52,511 nt of DNA from Amycolatopsis sp. CA-126428 (GCF_002904335.1 NZ_PPHF01000153.1:1-52511); one strand, 5' to 3'. Shown: positions 35,301 to 44,731, numbered from the stretch's first letter. Program-made: numbers and translations. The notes: a model not told the origin generated them from the sequence alone.

Positions 35301-37516
35301 CCAGCACCCTGCCCGCGACGGAGACCGGCGGCGCGATCGTCGGCAAGCCGATCGACCGAGTCGACGGCACGGCCAAGACCACCGGCGCCGCGCTCTTTTC
35401 GGCCGAGTATCCCCTCCCCGGCCTGGCGCACGCGGCGCTGGTGCACTCGACCATCAGCCGCGGCCGGATCACCGCGATCGGGACCGAGTCCGCGGCGGCC
35501 GTCCCCGGCGTCGTCGCGGTGCTCACCCACCTCAACGCTCCTCCGCTGAAACCGGCCCCGAAGGTGAGCCCGCTCAACCTCGCCACCCTGGTCTCCGGCA
35601 CTTCGGTCGACTACCTCAACACCGACGAGGTGCACTGGGACGGCCAGCCGGTGGCGGTCGTTGTCGCCGACACCCTCGAAGCCGCTCGCGAAGCCGCCGG
35701 GCTGGTCACCGTGACCTACGAAACGTGGCCGTCCACTGTGGACTTCGCCGCCGAAGAGAAGAACGCCAAGCCGCAGAAGAACAACCTGATCATGCCCGGC
35801 GGGGCGAAGAAGGGGGACGCCGAGGCCGCGCTCGCCGCGGCGCCGGTGTCGCTCGATCTGCGGTTCACCACGCCGACGCACCACCACAACGCGATCGAGC
35901 CGCACGCGACTACCGCGGCCTGGAACGGCGACCGGCTGACCATCCACGACGGCACGCAGAGCATCGACTGGGTCCGCACGCACCTCGCCCTGCGGTTCGG
36001 TGTCCCGGCCGCGAACGTGCGGGTGATCGCCCCGTTCGTCGGCGGCGGCTTCGGCGGCAAGGGCATGGTCTGGCCCGGCACGATCCTCGCCGCGCTGGCG
36101 GCCCGCGCGACCGGCCGGCCGGTCCGGCTGATGCTCACCCGGGAAGGCGTCTACCGCACGGTCGGCGGGCGCACGCCGTCCACGCAGCGGGTCGCCCTCG
36201 GCGCCGGCACCGACGGCAGGCTGACCGCGCTCATCCACACCAGCGTGACGCGCACCGGGCGGGTCGGCGGCGGACCCGAGCAGGTGACGTCGCAGTCGAA
36301 GCACCTCTACGCCGCCGAAAACATCCTGGTCCAGCAGAACCTGGTCGAGCTGGACCTGCTCTCGAACACCTCGATGCGCGCGCCCGGCGAGTCGATCGGG
36401 ACCTACGCGCTGGAGGCGTCGATCGACGAGCTCGCCTACCGGGTCGGCGTCGACCCGATCGAGCTGCGGATGCGGAACGAACCGGCGACGAACCCGATCG
36501 ACGGCAAGAAGTTCACGCACCGGATGCTGCGCGAGGCCTACGCGCGGGGCGCCGAACGCTTCGGCTGGGCCGACCGGACGCCGGAACCGGGGTCGATGCG
36601 GGACGGGCGGTGGCTGGTCGGGATGGGCGTCGCGTCGGCGTACCACCCGGCCTGGCAGTTCGCCGCCAGCGTCACGGTCCGGCTCTCGGTCGACGGCACC
36701 GTCCTGGTGCGGTGCGGCTTCCACGAAATGGGCATGGGCGGCGCGACAGCGCAGGCGCAGATCGCCGCCGACGCGCTCGGGGTACCGTTCGAAGCGGTCC
36801 GGGTCGAGTACGGCGACTCCACGCTGCCGGTGAGCCCCGGGGCGGGCGGGTCCATGCAGACGGCGAGTATCGCCAACAGCCTGCTGGCCGCGTGCGAGAA
36901 GCTGAAGCGAGAGCTGGACACGCTGGCGAAACGCTCGGGTTCGGCCGGGATGAGCCCGGCGACGATCCTGGCCGAGGCCGGCGTGCCGTCGGTCGAAGCC
37001 GCCGTCGGCTCCGACACCCGGTTCGGCCGGGTGGCCGGGCAGCTGAAGTTCGCGGCGAAGTTCCTGCGCGACCAGCGGCGCTGGATGAAGGCCGCCTGCG
37101 GGGCCCAGTTCTGCGAGGTTCGCGTCGATCCGGACACCGGCGAGGTAGGGGTGTCGCGCTGGACCGCGGTGTTCGACGTCGGCCGGGTGATCAACGCGAA
37201 GACCGCGTCGAGCCAGCTGCGCGGCGGGATCGTGATGGGCATCGGCATGGCACTGGCCGAGGAGACCCTGGTCGACCCGCGCACGGGACGGATCATGAAC
37301 CCGAGCCTCGCCGAGTACCACGTCCCGGTGCACGCGGACATCCCGCCGATCGACGTCGGCTACCTCGACGACCCGGACCCGACGATGCCGCTCGGCCTGA
37401 TCGGCGTCGGCGAGGTGGGCATCACCGGCGTCGCGGGAGCGATCGCGAACGCGGTCCACCACGCGACCGGCCGGCGGATCCACGACCTCCCCATCACCCT
37501 CGACAAGCTGTTGTGA
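35297..37516 (+). CDS. Aldehyde oxidase-type molybdopterin subunit
   Basis: 739-residue catalytic subunit (xanthine oxidase family, PaoC-like). The N-terminal a/b hammerhead domain (about 15-130) starts IVGKPIDRVDGTAKTTGAALFSAEYP. Cofactor-binding stretches include APFVGGGFGGKG, SMRAPGE and GFHEMGMGGATAQAQIAADALG. The base-catalyst Glu lies in the C-terminal VGEVGITGVAGAIANAV. It probably oxidises aldehydes to acids using water; the exact substrate is not readable. No maturation gene (XdhC-like) is in the operon. It ends the three-gene operon, and the next gene is convergent. Confidence 0.92.
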   Translation: MTSTLPATETGGAIVGKPIDRVDGTAKTTGAALFSAEYPLPGLAHAALVHSTISRGRITAIGTESAAAVPGVVAVLTHLNAPPLKPAPKVSPLNLATLVSGTSVDYLNTDEVHWDGQPVAVVVADTLEAAREAAGLVTVTYETWPSTVDFAAEEKNAKPQKNNLIMPGGAKKGDAEAALAAAPVSLDLRFTTPTHHHNAIEPHATTAAWNGDRLTIHDGTQSIDWVRTHLALRFGVPAANVRVIAPFVGGGFGGKGMVWPGTILAALAARATGRPVRLMLTREGVYRTVGGRTPSTQRVALGAGTDGRLTALIHTSVTRTGRVGGGPEQVTSQSKHLYAAENILVQQNLVELDLLSNTSMRAPGESIGTYALEASIDELAYRVGVDPIELRMRNEPATNPIDGKKFTHRMLREAYARGAERFGWADRTPEPGSMRDGRWLVGMGVASAYHPAWQFAASVTVRLSVDGTVLVRCGFHEMGMGGATAQAQIAADALGVPFEAVRVEYGDSTLPVSPGAGGSMQTASIANSLLAACEKLKRELDTLAKRSGSAGMSPATILAEAGVPSVEAAVGSDTRFGRVAGQLKFAAKFLRDQRRWMKAACGAQFCEVRVDPDTGEVGVSRWTAVFDVGRVINAKTASSQLRGGIVMGIGMALAEETLVDPRTGRIMNPSLAEYHVPVHADIPPIDVGYLDDPDPTMPLGLIGVGEVGITGVAGAIANAVHHATGRRIHDLPITLDKLL

Positions 37517-37540
37517 GACGACGCCAGCTTGGAGCCGGCG

Positions 37541-38257
37541 CTACTTCAGCACGCTGACCGCGCGGGCGATGACCAGCAGCGACGTCAGCAGCGCCGCGAC
37601 GCTCTGCACCGCCATCAGCACCTTCGCCCGCGACGAAAGCGGCATCGTGTCGGTGGGGCTGAACGCCGTCGAATTGGTCACCGACACGTACAGGTAGTCC
37701 ACCAGGGTCGGCACCCAGTCGGACTTGACGCTGGAGCCCGCGGCGACCTCCTCGACGGTGTCGCCGTTCTCGTCCTGGGAAAACCGGAAGTCGGCCAGGG
37801 GCAGGTCGGCGCGGGCCGCCTGGGTGCGCTTGACCGGGCCGCCGCGGTCCAGCTCCCAGTAGGCCAGGCCGAACGCGATCACGTTCGTCAGCCACACCTG
37901 CAGCGCCCCCAGCAGCAGGGCTTTCCCGTCGCCGGCCGCGCCGGCGACGAGATCGTGGATCAGCAGCCCCAGCGCCCCCAGGTTGGTGACGCCGATGACC
38001 ACGACGAGCGCCAGGGACACGACCCGGGAAAACCGCGTCTGCCGGGTGACGCGCCGCGGGTTGATCGCGATCAACGGCACCAGCAGCACCATCTCCAGCG
38101 CGGGCACCACGAACCGGGGAAAGACGAGCAGCTGTTCGGGCAGGGCCAGGTAAAGCGCGATGGCCACGACGGTCGCGACGGCGGCCGGCAGGCGTGCCTC
38201 ACCGCGGCGCTGGTGGCGAGGATGACGGGTGCGGACCTCGGCCCGGTCGGCTGGCAT
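37541..38257 (-). CDS. Multi-pass membrane protein
   Basis: A 238-residue membrane protein of unknown function. Membrane segments lie at about 25-45, 48-65, 82-102 and 115-133, with a soluble loop (about 145-185, QDENGDTVEEVAAG) and then a segment YLYVSVTNSTAFSPTDTMPLSSRAKVLMAVQSVAALLTSLLVIARAV. The last part resembles the pore-helix/second-helix end of small channel-like proteins, but a true K+ selectivity filter (TVGYG) is absent. It sits 84 bases after the GT39 gene on the same strand and may share its transcript. Confidence 0.65.
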   Translation of the reverse strand: MPADRAEVRTRHPRHQRRGEARLPAAVATVVAIALYLALPEQLLVFPRFVVPALEMVLLVPLIAINPRRVTRQTRFSRVVSLALVVVIGVTNLGALGLLIHDLVAGAAGDGKALLLGALQVWLTNVIAFGLAYWELDRGGPVKRTQAARADLPLADFRFSQDENGDTVEEVAAGSSVKSDWVPTLVDYLYVSVTNSTAFSPTDTMPLSSRAKVLMAVQSVAALLTSLLVIARAVSVLK

Positions 38258-38341
38258 GACGGTGGCGGCTCCTCGGGAACGGCCGCTGACCGGCCCTTTG
38301 ATCGTCGGGGCCGCGAGCCTAGCGTGTGCCCCTCGTCGCGG

Positions 38342-40237
38342 TCACAGCCTGGCGCCGCAGTCGAACAGCACACCGGCGGTGGCCGCGTCCGGACCGATCC
38401 GCGCGGGCGGCACCGGCCGGCAGTGCTTCGCCTCCCACCCGACCCGCCGGGTCAGTTCCCCCGCGCCGGCCGCCGCCGCGGTGGTCCGCCCCGCCCCGGC
38501 CCGGCCGATGTCGACGAACACCTGCGGCAGCAGCACGAACCGCACCTTCCCGGCCACGACCCACTGCGAGAGCTCCGCGGCCGACGGCGCCGGGTCGAAG
38601 CCGAGGTAACCGCCGAGCGGTGCGACGCGCGCCTCGGTGTTCAGCAGGAACGGCTCCGCGCCGTACGTGCCGCCCTCGACGGCCAGGGTGACTTCGGCGG
38701 CCGACGCCTGCGCGAACGCGAGCACCTGGCGCTGACCGGGGCTGAGGCGGTACGCGCTCTCGACGAACCGGACGTACCCGTCCGTGGCGCCCGCGCCCGT
38801 GCCGACGCTGAAGACGGTGTGCAGCGCGGCCGTCGACGGCGGCCCGGCGGCCGGGTCGGCGCTCTCCAGGACGCTCCCCGGCCGCACCGCGGTGCCGGCG
38901 ACGAAGGCCGCGGGACCGGCCACGACGGCGGCCAGCCCGATCGCGGCCGCGACGCGGTCAGCCCGCAACAGCGCCGCGACGACGGCGAGCAACGCCAGGA
39001 CCAGCACGGTGTACCGCAGCCACGGCAGCCAGTCCGGCGTCCGGTCGAGCAAGACGTAGGCGAGCACCGCCGTGCCCGCGACCGCGGCCGGCAGGACGAA
39101 CCGGGCCCGGCCGCGCGACCAGCTCGAGGCCGTGACCAGCCCCGCGGCGGCGAGTGCCGCGATGGCCGGGGCCAGCTCGGCGGTGTAGTACGCGTGGAAG
39201 ATGCCGCCGGTGAACGAGAAGACCACGGCCCCGACGACCAGCCAGCCACCCCACAGCGCCCAGCCCGCCTTCGTCCGCGGCGTGGCTCCGCGAGCGCGGC
39301 ACGCGGCGACGACCAAGGACACCAGGGCGAGCGGCAGCAGCCAGGCGATCTGCCGGCCGACCTCCGCGTCGAACAGCCGCAGCGGACCGGTGTCGCCGCC
39401 GAGCGCCGCGCCGGCCGTGGCGCTGTAGCCGCCGCCGATGCCGGTCGTGCCGCCGAACAGCCGCGTCACGCCGTTGTAGCCGAAGGCCAGTTGCCACACC
39501 GAGCCGTCCGTGGTGCTGCCGACGAACGGCTTGGCGCCGGGCCAGACGGTGACGGCGACGGGCCACGCCAGCGACACGAGAAGCGTCACCGCGCCGGCCA
39601 CGCCGAGCCACGCGAGCCGCCGGCCGCGTGAGCCGGGCGCCCCGACGAAGTACGCCAGCGCGAGACCCGGCAGCACGATCCACGCGGCGAGCATCTTCGT
39701 GAGGAAGCCCAGCCCGGCGAAGACCCCCGCCCACACCAGCCACCGGGCGTTGCCGATCGCCCGGGTGACGCAGTAGGCGGCGAGCAGCAGCAGGAGCACC
39801 AGGAGGGTGTCCGGCAGGTTGTCGCGGTTGATCGCCGCGGTGATCGGCGTCAGCGCGAAGAGCGCTGCGGCGAGCAGCGCGGTCCGCGCCCCCGCCCAGC
39901 GGCGCACCACCCGGTGCAGTACGAGCACCGCGGCGACGCCCTCGACCACCTGGACCAGGGCGATCGCCCACGGGTGGAACCCGAAGACGGCCACGCCGAG
40001 CGCCTGCGTCCAGAAGGCGAGCGGCGGTTTGTCGACCGTGACGACGCCCGCCGGGTCGAAGCCCGCGAAGAAGAACGCCGTGACGTCGCGCGACATCGAA
40101 TGCACGGCCGCCGCGTAGTACGGCTGCAGCGGCCGGCTCCACAAGGCCCAGCCCCACACCACAGCGGCAACGGCCGCGATCACCCCCACCGCGACCCGCT
40201 CAGCCCGCCCGGTCCGTACCTCGGCCGTCATCACCAT
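38342..40237 (-). CDS. GT39-type membrane glycosyltransferase
   Basis: A 631-residue polytopic enzyme of the ArnT/PMT-like family (GT39/GT83). The first helix is followed by the external loop with FDPAGVVTVDKPPLAFWTQALG, the conserved region with catalytic acidic residue. About ten to twelve membrane helices follow, then a C-terminal external domain of about 150 residues. These enzymes move a sugar from a polyprenyl-phosphate carrier to a lipid, protein or cell-wall acceptor at the outer membrane face. RBS GGAGGGGGAGA precedes the ATG at 40237. It is divergent from the deacetylase/beta-propeller pair, a combination suggesting a shared envelope-glycan function (inference). Confidence 0.85.
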   Translation of the reverse strand: MVMTAEVRTGRAERVAVGVIAAVAAVVWGWALWSRPLQPYYAAAVHSMSRDVTAFFFAGFDPAGVVTVDKPPLAFWTQALGVAVFGFHPWAIALVQVVEGVAAVLVLHRVVRRWAGARTALLAAALFALTPITAAINRDNLPDTLLVLLLLLAAYCVTRAIGNARWLVWAGVFAGLGFLTKMLAAWIVLPGLALAYFVGAPGSRGRRLAWLGVAGAVTLLVSLAWPVAVTVWPGAKPFVGSTTDGSVWQLAFGYNGVTRLFGGTTGIGGGYSATAGAALGGDTGPLRLFDAEVGRQIAWLLPLALVSLVVAACRARGATPRTKAGWALWGGWLVVGAVVFSFTGGIFHAYYTAELAPAIAALAAAGLVTASSWSRGRARFVLPAAVAGTAVLAYVLLDRTPDWLPWLRYTVLVLALLAVVAALLRADRVAAAIGLAAVVAGPAAFVAGTAVRPGSVLESADPAAGPPSTAALHTVFSVGTGAGATDGYVRFVESAYRLSPGQRQVLAFAQASAAEVTLAVEGGTYGAEPFLLNTEARVAPLGGYLGFDPAPSAAELSQWVVAGKVRFVLLPQVFVDIGRAGAGRTTAAAAGAGELTRRVGWEAKHCRPVPPARIGPDAATAGVLFDCGARL

Positions 40238-40289
40238 GTCTCCCCCTCCGGTTGCCGACGGGAACGCTAGGGCGGCACGCCGCCGAAAT

Positions 40290-40309
40290 CTTCAAGCTCC
40301 GGATTGAAG
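40290..40309. promoter_or_regulatory. Inverted repeat in GT39/deacetylase divergent promoter
   Basis: CTTCAA and TTGAAG arms flank an 8-base spacer in the 167-base gap between the divergent genes. It is a possible operator. Confidence 0.4.
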
Positions 40310-40404
40310 TGACCTCCACCCGCGGGTTGAGCGCCGGCGGTCTCTCAGCGTCTTCACAGCGGGTTTGCGCCAAGGTCGGCGCCGTCCGTCGAAGAGGAGG
40401 TTTT

Positions 40405-41175
40405 GTGCACGACCCGCTGACCCGGCGCCGCCTGTTCGGGGTGACGCTGGGCGCCGCCGCGCTGGCGGCCTGCTCCGCACCCGGGCAAACCCCGGCTCCG
40501 GCCGGTTCCACCCCGCCGCAGGCGGTGCCGCCGCCGTCGAGCACACCCCCACCGTCTCCCTCGACGCACCCGCAGGGACCGGCCACCGAACTCGTCCGCT
40601 CCTCGTCGGGGCGGCCGCAGGTCGCGCTGACGTTCCACGGCGCGGGCGACCCGCAGGTCACCCGCCAGGTGCTGGACGTCGTGCACCAGCACGGCGCCCG
40701 GATCACCGTGCTGGCGGTGGGCACCTGGCTCGCCGAGCACCCGGACGCCGCCCGGATGATCCGCGACGGCGGCCACGAGCTGGGCAACCACACCTGGAGC
40801 CACCCGGCGCTCTCGGGTTACGCGGCGGAGCCGATGTACGCGGAAATCCAGCGTTGCCGCGACAAACTCGCCGAACTCACCGGCTCGCCGGGGACCTTCT
40901 TCCGCCAGTCCCAGGGCCAGCACGCCACCCCCGAGGAACTCGTCGAAGCCGGCAAGGCGGGCTACGCCCGGGTGCTGTCCTACGACATCGACTCCCTGGA
41001 CTGGAAGGACCCCGGGCCGGCCGCCATCCGCGCCGCGGTCGCGAAGGCCCGCGCGGGCAGCGTGGTGAGCATGCACCTCGGGCACCCGGGCACGGTGGCC
41101 GCGCTCCCCGGCATCCTGACCGCGCTCGCGGACCGCGGCCTCACCCCGGTCACCGCGTCGGACCTGCTGGCGTAG
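40405..41175 (+). CDS. Polysaccharide deacetylase-like lipoprotein
   Basis: 256 residues. GTG 40405 follows GAGGAGG by 4 bases. The N-terminus has RRRLFG and a lipobox LAAC with Cys23, so it is an exported lipoprotein, followed by a Pro-rich linker to about 60. The NodB-like domain keeps the metal His motif HELGNHTWSH (His129 and His133) and a TFF-R-Q-S-Q segment. Motif 1, normally T-F-D-D-G, reads TFHGAGD: the catalytic-base Asp is replaced, and only one Asp (Asp82) remains, displaced. It may be a divergent hydrolase or a binding protein. It is 3 bases from the next gene, the same transcript. Confidence 0.8.
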   Translation: MHDPLTRRRLFGVTLGAAALAACSAPGQTPAPAGSTPPQAVPPPSSTPPPSPSTHPQGPATELVRSSSGRPQVALTFHGAGDPQVTRQVLDVVHQHGARITVLAVGTWLAEHPDAARMIRDGGHELGNHTWSHPALSGYAAEPMYAEIQRCRDKLAELTGSPGTFFRQSQGQHATPEELVEAGKAGYARVLSYDIDSLDWKDPGPAAIRAAVAKARAGSVVSMHLGHPGTVAALPGILTALADRGLTPVTASDLLA

Positions 41176-41178
41176 CGG

Positions 41179-42372
41179 ATGCGCGTCCGGCTGACCGCCG
41201 TGGTCCTCAGTCTCGCCCTCGCCGCCGGCTGCTCGTCGGGCACCGGCTCGGACATGTCCGGCATGCCCGGCATGTCCGGCGGTCCGGGCACGTCCGTGCC
41301 GCACCTGCCCACCCCGCCGGTCCCGGCGCTCAACCCGCTGCCCGGCATGCCCGCCGTCCCGGACCCGCACGACGTCGACGCGGCGGCGGGCGCCGGGCTG
41401 CTCTCCCCCGCGGTCGCCGGCGACAAGCCCCTGGTTTACGTGCCGCACAGCGGCTCCGGCGACGTCTGGGTCATCGACCCGGCGACCTTCCGCGTCGTCG
41501 CGAAGTACCCGGCGGGCAAGGAACTGCAGCACGTGGTGCCCTCGTGGGACCTGCGCACGCTCTACGCCACCGACGACCGCGGCGACCACGTGCTGCCGTT
41601 CGACCCGAAGACCGGGTTGCCGGGCAAGGCGTTCCCGGTCGTGGACCCGTACAACATGTACTTCAGCCCGGACGGGCAGTACGCGATCTCGGTGGCCGAA
41701 CGGCTGCGCAAGCTGGTCTGGTACGACCCGCACACCTGGCAGGCCCACGACGAAACCCCGGTGCCGGAGTGCGCGGGCGTCGACCACGCGGACTTCTCCC
41801 CCGACGGGCGCACGGCGGTCTTCACGTGCGAGTTCGCCGGCCGCGCCGCGGTGGTCGACGTGGCTTCCCACCACCTGCTGCGGATGATCGACATGCCGCA
41901 CCGCAACACGAAGATGGGCCCGCAGGACATCAAGCTCGCCCCGGACGGCTCGGTCTACTACATCGCGGACTCCGACGCGAACGGCCTCTGGGTGCTCGAC
42001 GGCGCGGCGACGAAAGTGCTCCGCTTCATCCCGACCGGCCGCGGCGCGCACGGGCTCTACCTGTCACGGGACGCGAAGCAGCTGTACGTGACCAACCGCC
42101 ACGAAGGCAGTGTCAGCGTGCTCGACGCCTACACGGGCGCGCCGGTGACGACCTGGCGCATCCCGGGCGGCGGGAGCCCGGACATGGGCAACGTGACCGG
42201 CGACGGCACCCAGCTCTGGCTGTCCGGCCGCTACGACCGGGTCGTGTACGTACTGTCCACAAAGGATGGGACGCTGCTGGCGAAGATCCCCGCCGGGAAC
42301 GAGCCGCACGGTCTGTGCGTCTGGCCGCAGCCGGGCCGATATTCCCTGGGCCACACCGGCATCACCCGGTGA
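41179..42372 (+). CDS. YncE-like beta-propeller lipoprotein
   Basis: 397 residues. Lipobox LAAGC places the lipid-anchored Cys at 18. A short Met-rich stretch (DMSGMPGMSGG) and Pro-rich linker precede a seven-bladed propeller of YVTN/lactonase type: GSGDVWVIDPATFRVV, TDDRGDHVLPFDPKTG, YFSPDGQYAISVAE, HADFSPDGRTAVFT, SDANGLWVLDG, NRHEGSVSVLDAYTG, GRYDRVVYVLSTKDG. It is probably an extracytoplasmic binding or sensing protein. Met-rich segments can bind copper, so a metal link is possible but unproven. The pair with the deacetylase is divergent from GT39. Its 3' end overlaps the minus-strand gene by 11 bases. Confidence 0.82.
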   Translation: MRVRLTAVVLSLALAAGCSSGTGSDMSGMPGMSGGPGTSVPHLPTPPVPALNPLPGMPAVPDPHDVDAAAGAGLLSPAVAGDKPLVYVPHSGSGDVWVIDPATFRVVAKYPAGKELQHVVPSWDLRTLYATDDRGDHVLPFDPKTGLPGKAFPVVDPYNMYFSPDGQYAISVAERLRKLVWYDPHTWQAHDETPVPECAGVDHADFSPDGRTAVFTCEFAGRAAVVDVASHHLLRMIDMPHRNTKMGPQDIKLAPDGSVYYIADSDANGLWVLDGAATKVLRFIPTGRGAHGLYLSRDAKQLYVTNRHEGSVSVLDAYTGAPVTTWRIPGGGSPDMGNVTGDGTQLWLSGRYDRVVYVLSTKDGTLLAKIPAGNEPHGLCVWPQPGRYSLGHTGITR

Positions 42373-43096
42373 TCGCGGGGTTCGGCTCCGGCCCGGGCCA
42401 CGTCTGGGGGGCGGGCCCGAACGCGCGTCGGGCGGCTCGGACGGCCAGGGCGGCGACCGTGGCGTTGGCGCCACCGCCGATCACCGCGCCGATGCCGAAC
42501 GGAGCCACCCGGCCGAGCACGATGATGCCCTGCTTGGTGCCGTACTTGGTGATGAAGTCCTTGCCCAGGACGCGGTTGATCTGGTTCAGCGTCGTCATGG
42601 GCACCCGGCTGACGAGCTGGCGGGCCCAGTGCTGACCGGTGCGCTCGGCGGCCTTGCCGATGATGGTCGAGGAACCGGACTGCCCCAGCAGGATCCCCAT
42701 GACCAGCGTCCGCCGGCGTTCGATCTCGTCCAGCCGGACCCCGTGGACCTCGGCGACCGAGAGCACGAACAGGGCGCTCAGTTCGAGCGAAGAGAAAGCC
42801 TCACCCGCCGACAACGCCAGCGCGACCCCGGTGCCGACGGCGGGCGCGGCCGCGGTGGCCCCGACCGCGGCCCCGGTGCCCGCCAGAGCGCTGACGAACA
42901 TCCGTTCCAGGGTGCGCACGACCTCCGCCGGTGTCGCCTCCGGGTTGCGCTGACGGGCCCGGGCGATGTTCCTGCGCACCAGCGGCGCCTGCAAGCCGAT
43001 GGCCTTGTCCAGCAGCGCAAGGACCGGCTGGGGCGACCCGCTCGACGCCGGCACCGGTCCTTCAACGGCATCAGACGCCACAGCGAGCTCCTTCAC
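42362..43096 (-). CDS. EcsC-like membrane-associated protein
   Basis: 244 residues from GTG 43096. Gly/Ala-rich hydrophobic segments (GTGAAVGATAAAPAVGTGVALALSAGEAF and VLGRVAPFGIGAVIGGGANATVAALAVRAARRAFG) flank a helical core with VHGVRLDEIERRRTLVMGILLGQSG. The arrangement resembles the EcsC-type family of unknown function. It probably associates with the membrane. Ends 11 bases inside the convergent YncE-like gene. Confidence 0.6.
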   Translation of the reverse strand: MKELAVASDAVEGPVPASSGSPQPVLALLDKAIGLQAPLVRRNIARARQRNPEATPAEVVRTLERMFVSALAGTGAAVGATAAAPAVGTGVALALSAGEAFSSLELSALFVLSVAEVHGVRLDEIERRRTLVMGILLGQSGSSTIIGKAAERTGQHWARQLVSRVPMTTLNQINRVLGKDFITKYGTKQGIIVLGRVAPFGIGAVIGGGANATVAALAVRAARRAFGPAPQTWPGPEPNPAITG

Positions 43097-43159
43097 GTCG
43101 TCACGTTGTAGCCCAGTCTCGCAGCCCGACGTTCAGAGCCCATCGACCACCCACGCCGG

Positions 43160-43585
43160 CTACCGCTTCGTGAGCAGCCGGGTCTGTTCGCGGAGGACGT
43201 CGACCGTGCCGGCCACCCAGTCCGCGATCACCGCCTGCTCGGCCGGGGAATAGCGGGCCATCAGCTTTCCCATTGCCGCGTCGAGGCCGGCGAACAGCTT
43301 CCCGAACGCGCCGGGCGCCGCCGTGATCACAAGCCGGCGGCGGTCGGCCGGGTCCGGGGCGCGATGGGCGAGCCCGGCGCGCTCGAGCCGGTCGACCACG
43401 CCGGTCACCGCGCCCGGGGTCAAGCCGATCTCCTTGGCCAGGTCGCCCGCCGACACCGACCCGGCGCCCGCGATGACGGCGAGGGCGCGCTGGTCGACCG
43501 CCGTCACGCCCAGACTCGCCCCCACCGCTTCGTGGAACGCCACCACGGCGGTGCTCAGCTCACGTCCGGCGGCCCGACCTTCCAT
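43160..43585 (-). CDS. MarR family regulator
   Basis: A 141-residue winged-helix dimeric repressor. The DNA-binding part (about 45-105) reads VSAGDLAKEIGLTPGAVTGVVDRLERAGLAHRAPDPADRRRLVI, with the wing DPADRRR. It is divergent from the membrane protein gene at 43661, and a MarR-type palindrome lies between them, so self- and neighbour-repression is likely. Ligand unknown. Confidence 0.9.
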   Translation of the reverse strand: MEGRAAGRELSTAVVAFHEAVGASLGVTAVDQRALAVIAGAGSVSAGDLAKEIGLTPGAVTGVVDRLERAGLAHRAPDPADRRRLVITAAPGAFGKLFAGLDAAMGKLMARYSPAEQAVIADWVAGTVDVLREQTRLLTKR

Positions 43586-43610
43586 GCCGTCACTTTACCT
43601 CGCCAGATAT

Positions 43611-43624
43611 TTCAGTACACTGAA
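43611..43624. promoter_or_regulatory. MarR operator candidate
   Basis: TTCAGTACACTGAA, a 6-bp inverted repeat with a 2-base centre, lies 26 bases before the MarR ATG and 37 bases before the divergent gene. Its size and shape fit MarR sites. Confidence 0.6.
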
Positions 43625-43660
43625 CTAAAATGTTCACATGCCGAGATACCGTGGGTGGTC

Positions 43661-44176
43661 ATGAGCGAGCTGAAACGGGCACTCGAGGTGCCGAGATGGA
43701 CCTGGCAGTGCTACACCGAGCACCTCGGGCTGGTGCTCGGCCTCTCGTCGATCGCGTCGATCCAGCGGCTGATCGTCGTCAACTGGACCGCGCAGATCCC
43801 CCACGGTCTCGCCCTCGCCTCCGAGGTCGCCGTGCTGGCCGCGCGCACCGCCCTGGTCGTCTCCCTCTGGCGGATCGCGATGCGCGGCCAGGCCCTCCGC
43901 CTCAGTGCAGGCCTCGCATTCGCCCGGAACCACTGGCGCAGCCTGCTGTGGCAAGGCGCGTTCCTCGGCGCGGCCTATCTGGTCTTCGAAATCCTCGCCG
44001 AGGACGCCCTCCCGAAACTGCTGCCCGCATCCGCCCGGCAGACCTACCTGGCCATCCTGTTGTTCCTCAAGAACCCCACCGTCATCGCCCTGACGTTCCT
44101 GTGGTGGATCGGCGTGGTGCGCCAGGCCTTCCGGACGACGCCCGCACAAGTGGCGTGCACGGCATCCACCTCCTGA
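43661..44176 (+). CDS. Small membrane protein controlled by MarR
   Basis: 171 residues, no family recognised. Three to four hydrophobic segments: about 28-45 (less certain), 48-68 (ALASEVAVLAARTALVVSLW), 95-110 (LLWQGAFLGAAYLVFEI) and 130-150 (PTVIALTFLWWIGVV). ATG 43661 is chosen over a GTG two codons upstream. Its single likely regulator is the divergent MarR protein. It could be part of a transport or resistance response (context only). Confidence 0.6.
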   Translation: MSELKRALEVPRWTWQCYTEHLGLVLGLSSIASIQRLIVVNWTAQIPHGLALASEVAVLAARTALVVSLWRIAMRGQALRLSAGLAFARNHWRSLLWQGAFLGAAYLVFEILAEDALPKLLPASARQTYLAILLFLKNPTVIALTFLWWIGVVRQAFRTTPAQVACTASTS

Positions 44177-44206
44177 CACCCAGCTCCGGCGACTACCGCC
44201 GCTCGC

Positions 44207-44731
44207 TCACTTGGCCCACTTCTTGGCCCAGCCCGTGTCGGCGCTCGCCGACCAGAAGTTGTCCATCAGCTGCGCCGCGTCACGAGGCTCGAACCCGAGC
44301 TCCTCCGGCGGCAGTTCGCGGCGCTCCGCGGGAGTGCCCAGCCCCATGATGACCTGCTCGAAGCCGGCCGGCGTGTAGCCGTTGAACACGTGCGCGGCGC
44401 TCGTCGTCGTGAAGCTGTGCACCGTTCCCCGCGGAATCCACACCGAGTCACCCGCCGTCGCCCGCATCGGCGGCTTGTCCTCGACGCGGAATTCGATGGA
44501 GCCCTCGAGGATGTTGAACCATTCGTCGATCGGGTGAACGTGCGGCGGCGGGCCGCCATCCGACGGCATCCACTGCTCCATCACCGAAAACGCTCCCCCG
44601 GTCTGCTCGCCGTCCGCCAAGACGACCCAGAGGACACCGAACGCCCAGTACGCCGGGGCCGTGTCCCTCCCGGTCATGAACGGCACCCCATGAGGCGATG
44701 CAGCAACGACAGCGTTCTTCTCTTCGATCAC
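44207..44731 (-). CDS. Cupin-domain protein
   Basis: 174 residues from GTG 44731, preferred over the ATG at 44764 because AAAGGA lies 7 bases upstream of it. A single cupin barrel (about 55-125) has PPPHVHPIDEWFNILEGSIEFRV, giving the His-x-His-x4-Glu metal motif, then GDSVWIPRGTVHSF with the second-motif His. It resembles small quercetinase-like or sugar-binding cupins. A bound Fe, Mn or Ni is expected. Substrate unknown. It is divergent from a TetR gene, which probably controls it. Confidence 0.82.
   Translation of the reverse strand: MIEEKNAVVAASPHGVPFMTGRDTAPAYWAFGVLWVVLADGEQTGGAFSVMEQWMPSDGGPPPHVHPIDEWFNILEGSIEFRVEDKPPMRATAGDSVWIPRGTVHSFTTTSAAHVFNGYTPAGFEQVIMGLGTPAERRELPPEELGFEPRDAAQLMDNFWSASADTGWAKKWAK

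Noticed and set aside
37541..38257. Potassium channel
   Set aside because: The C-terminal segment is channel-like in layout, but no TVGYG-type filter is present.
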